Of a stretch of 64,000 bases of DNA, positions 61,595 to 64,000 are shown one piece after another. The stretch's first letter is position 1; the number at the start of each line of letters is the position of its first letter. The stretch spans positions 124,001 to 188,000 of the forward strand of contig NZ_FSRB01000001.1 of NCBI RefSeq assembly GCF_900129635.1. Reading direction: 5' to 3'. The position numbers and the translations under genes were made by a program. The stretch is from Singulisphaera sp. GP187. GTDB lineage: Bacteria; Planctomycetota; Planctomycetia; Isosphaerales; Isosphaeraceae. The notes beneath the pieces are model-generated. The model had not been told where the DNA came from and ran no database searches. It was given only the letters and a program-made list of their open reading frames with translations.

Positions 61595-63658
61595 ATGGCG
61601 ACCGAGGACACGACACAGCCGGACGTTTCTCGCAACGGCACCACGAACCCCAGCACCAACGGAACTCTGGTTGCGCCGGTCCCGACGCTCGATCTGGTGG
61701 ACTTCCTGGGTGGGTTTCCGGCGACGACTCAGCAGGGCGGACGGCCCAGTGAGACGAAGTCTGATGAGCAACCCAAGAAGAAGAGGGCGAGGAACCGAAC
61801 GGACGAGACCGACGATGATCTCAAGATGCGTCTCGCCCAAAAGTGTGCCGCGAAGTTCGCGATCTCAGTCAGTCACCAAGGGGGACACCCCCAGACTTTC
61901 GATCTCGCGTGCACAATCGTCCACAAATATGATCTTTCTGTTGCTCAGGCGACAGATATCGTCCGGGAGTACGGCTCGAAGTGCGATCCGCCTTGGTCGG
62001 AGCGAGAGCTTGAGCACAAGATAGATGACGCGTTTTGTCGAGAGGATAAACGTGGCCGAAAGCGAGGATGGGGCCTATTTCGCCGGGAAGAGCACAAGTT
62101 TATCTCCTGGAGAACCCGCAATCCGAATCGACAGCAACCCCAAAAATGGGATTCGGAGGACATCGATAGCGAGCCAGAAAGTGCTGAAGAAGTCTTCAAG
62201 AAGGCCGACAACGACCCGTCATCGATCGCGGCCTCACTTCTGGTCGAGAATTACCAGATGGAGGACGATTCTCCTTTAATTCTCTATTTCAGAGATGATT
62301 ACTATTTGTACGACTCGAAGAATTACTGCTATAATCTAACTCAAGACTGGCGCAAAACTGAACTGATCGAAGGCGTTCAGCGAGAAATCGACAACCGTCA
62401 TGCTCTTCGGGTTGGTGAATTTCAAAACCTGCACAGCGACAAACCTGAAGACGAAAGACCCGCCTACCCTACGCCTGTCCGGGTCACCAAGGCACTCGTG
62501 AACGACGTCGAGCAACACGTTCAGGCTGGCGTCAGTATCCGCCGCCAAGACGATCCACCGCTCTTCCTTTCGTCTGAGCCAGGTGACCCCGACCCGCGAG
62601 ATATCATCCCGACACGAAGCGGGATCCTCGACTTGAGCCACAATCCGCCATCGCTCCATCCGCATGGCCCACGTCTCTTCTCGACGTACGTCTTGCCTTA
62701 CGACTACGAGCCTGATCCTCCATTTCCGATCCTCTGGGACAGCTTACTGAGGAGACAATTTGGTTACGAGGATGGGGGACAACAATCCTACGACACGCTC
62801 ACGGAGTTCATCGGATATTGCCTCACATCCGACACCAGCCTCCAAAAGATGCTCCTCTTGATCGGGCCTCCCCGAAGTGGACGAAGCACGATCAGGGAGG
62901 TCCTGACCGCCCTCCTTGGAGCCGCAAATGTCGTGAGCACTTCGGCTATCGCCTTGGGAGGCCAGTTCGGTCTTGAGCCACTTCTGGGAAAGAAGGTGGC
63001 CGTCATGGGGGATCTTCGGACCAACGACATTCACGATTCGTCGATCATGATGGATCGACTCTTGCGGATCTCAGGGGAAGACCCACTGGAGGTTAACCGG
63101 AAAAATCGCACCATGCTCTCGAATGTCAAACTCGGAACCCGATTGATCATCGTTTCTAACGAACTGCCAAACTTCCGCGATTCATCCGGCGCAATCGTAT
63201 CGCGATATCTTGTTGTCCCATTTTCACATACGATTCCGCCAGAGGACCGAAATCCCGATTTGGCTAACGAAATAATTAAAACTGAACTTCCAGGGATTCT
63301 TGGGTTGGCCGTCGAAGGGTTGCAGCGACTCAGAGCGAGGCGCCGGTTCCTGCAACCGGATGATGGGCTGGATTTGATGGCACTCGCTACGGAGATCGCA
63401 AGTCCGATCAAGAGGTTTGTCGACGAGCAATGCAACCTTAACGTCGATGGCGATATCACGGCAGAGGCACTGTACAACGCGTGGCGGAATTGGGCGCTCG
63501 CCAAAGGATTCCCGATCGGCAACGACTCCCAGTTCGGCAAGAACTTACGATCCGCGTTCCCGGGTATCAAAAAGAGCCGTCCCCGGGAGCGAGATGAGAA
63601 CAACAAAAGCATCCAGGTCACCTGCTACGAGGGAATCGAGCTTAAGCGAGGCTACTGA
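61595..63658 (+). CDS. replicative DNA helicase of SF3/D5 type (phage-plasmid primase C-terminal family)
   Basis: A 687-aa protein. Residues 1-70 are disordered; 75-160 is a PriCT-like helical domain (FDLACTIVHKYDLSVAQATD, WSERELEHKIDDAF). The central D5-type N domain leads to the ATPase: Walker A LLIGPPRSGRSTIREVL near 425, Walker B KKVAVMGDLRTND near 468, and LGTRLIIVSNELPNFRDSSG (sensor/motif C) after. The P-loop has Arg in place of the usual Lys (SGRST). The C-terminal part is a DNA-binding wing (AEALYNAWRNWALAKG). Directly downstream lies the iterated array at 63673-64000, the probable origin it unwinds. Confidence 0.85.
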   Translation: MATEDTTQPDVSRNGTTNPSTNGTLVAPVPTLDLVDFLGGFPATTQQGGRPSETKSDEQPKKKRARNRTDETDDDLKMRLAQKCAAKFAISVSHQGGHPQTFDLACTIVHKYDLSVAQATDIVREYGSKCDPPWSERELEHKIDDAFCREDKRGRKRGWGLFRREEHKFISWRTRNPNRQQPQKWDSEDIDSEPESAEEVFKKADNDPSSIAASLLVENYQMEDDSPLILYFRDDYYLYDSKNYCYNLTQDWRKTELIEGVQREIDNRHALRVGEFQNLHSDKPEDERPAYPTPVRVTKALVNDVEQHVQAGVSIRRQDDPPLFLSSEPGDPDPRDIIPTRSGILDLSHNPPSLHPHGPRLFSTYVLPYDYEPDPPFPILWDSLLRRQFGYEDGGQQSYDTLTEFIGYCLTSDTSLQKMLLLIGPPRSGRSTIREVLTALLGAANVVSTSAIALGGQFGLEPLLGKKVAVMGDLRTNDIHDSSIMMDRLLRISGEDPLEVNRKNRTMLSNVKLGTRLIIVSNELPNFRDSSGAIVSRYLVVPFSHTIPPEDRNPDLANEIIKTELPGILGLAVEGLQRLRARRRFLQPDDGLDLMALATEIASPIKRFVDEQCNLNVDGDITAEALYNAWRNWALAKGFPIGNDSQFGKNLRSAFPGIKKSRPRERDENNKSIQVTCYEGIELKRGY

Positions 63659-63672
63659 ACCATTTGTCGGGC

Positions 63673-64000
63673 TGAGCACAGGAGGGAAAGGCTGAGCGTA
63701 GGCTGAGCACACGAGAAACGAGGCTCCTATGCTCAATGTAACTAGTTGCCAGAAAAGGGTTTAGCAACTGTTTTTTGTCTTCTGAGCATAGTGAGCATAG
63801 GAGATTCAAAAATTCAATTCATAGTGGGAAAGATCATGTTTGGTGATAGGGATTCTATCCTGACGAGGTCATGCGCCGGCAGAGTACACGCTGAAATGCA
63901 TTTCTGCCGTACTCACTATGCTCAAAACAACAAATTTTCGACGCAATCCGTTGTCAGTCAATCTGTTAAGTCTGAGCATAGGAGATTTTTCTCCTATGCT
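63673..64000. repeat. iteron-like array TGAGCATAGGAG, direct and inverted; possible origin
   Basis: The 12-bp motif or close variants occur at 63673 (TGAGCACAGGAG), 63693 (TGAGCGTAGG), 63704 (TGAGCACACGAG), 63783 (TGAGCATAGTGAG), 63792 (TGAGCATAGGAG) and 63973 (TGAGCATAGGAG). Inverted copies are at 63724-63735 (CTCCTATGCTCA), 63912-63924 (CTCACTATGCTCA) and 63991-64000 (cut by the window end). The last pair forms a palindrome with a TTTTT centre. Spacers between are AT-rich. Position right behind the helicase gene fits a replication origin of the element; no other gene is seen here. Confidence 0.7.

Noticed and set aside
63659..64000. Array at the window end as remains of a CRISPR or of an IS end
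   Set aside because: Repeats are short, in both orientations and irregularly spaced, with no spacer-like units of constant length; iterons explain them better.

Overview
The window is GC-rich chromosomal DNA that looks like a planctomycete, most likely of the Isosphaeraceae type. The pointers are an ECF sigma factor overlapping a membrane Ser/Thr kinase gene, two proteins with the N-terminal LExRxxLS-like motif of exported planctomycete proteins, a sulfatase of the CxPSR type, a DUF1580-like small protein, and many IS elements and IS relics. The taxon is inferred from gene content only.

Layout. 1-1.5 kb: the 3' part of an IS4-family element cut by the window edge, and a decayed IS5-type transposase. 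1.6-10.5 kb: stress and envelope genes (di-heme peroxidase, Dps, ECF sigma plus kinase, YbhB-like protein, Hsp20, BON protein, a Tat-exported TIM-barrel protein). 11-17.8 kb: a tripartite RND efflux operon (adaptor, CzcA/CusA-like pump, TolC-like channel). 18.2-24.6 kb: XRE-cupin regulator with a GNAT enzyme, alpha/beta hydrolase, DoxX-like protein, arylsulfatase. 25.2-30 kb is accessory: a HEAT-repeat gene, a RAYT (REP-type HUH) transposase cassette whose terminal repeat was hit by a complete second IS4 copy, the 3' end of a group II intron, and a low-GC orphan gene. 30.1-38.3 kb: a giant RHS/YD-repeat protein with a polymorphic-toxin-like tip; its N-terminal export motif is separated from the rest by a one-base frameshift in a G6 run. 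38.5-44.7 kb: a TPR/zinc-cluster protein divergent from a three-gene glycosyltransferase operon whose first gene is a glycosyltransferase-sulfotransferase fusion. 44.7-49.8 kb: complete IS630 and IS1634 elements with target duplications, a putative Zn-protease, another IS5 relic. 50.3-58.3 kb: a large exported protein with its own terminator, inorganic pyrophosphatase, dTDP-4-dehydrorhamnose reductase, an Amidase_2 enzyme, an epimerase, a membrane protein and an orphan HlyD/MacA-like adaptor. 58.4-64 kb: tRNA-Arg(CCG), then a tyrosine integrase, a DUF1580-like HTH protein, an AEP-type primase, an SF3-type helicase and an iteron-like array.

How parts work together. The last 5.5 kb reads as the left part of an integrative, self-replicating element (P4/PICI-like layout): tRNA target, integrase, small DNA-binding protein, primase, helicase, iterated origin-like repeats. 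This and the RHS/orphan-gene pair are the two best candidates for undescribed systems. The 25-30 kb segment is a nested insertion history in which the order of events can be read: a RAYT cassette with perfect 17-bp inverted ends, then IS4 insertion inside one end with a 9-bp duplication.
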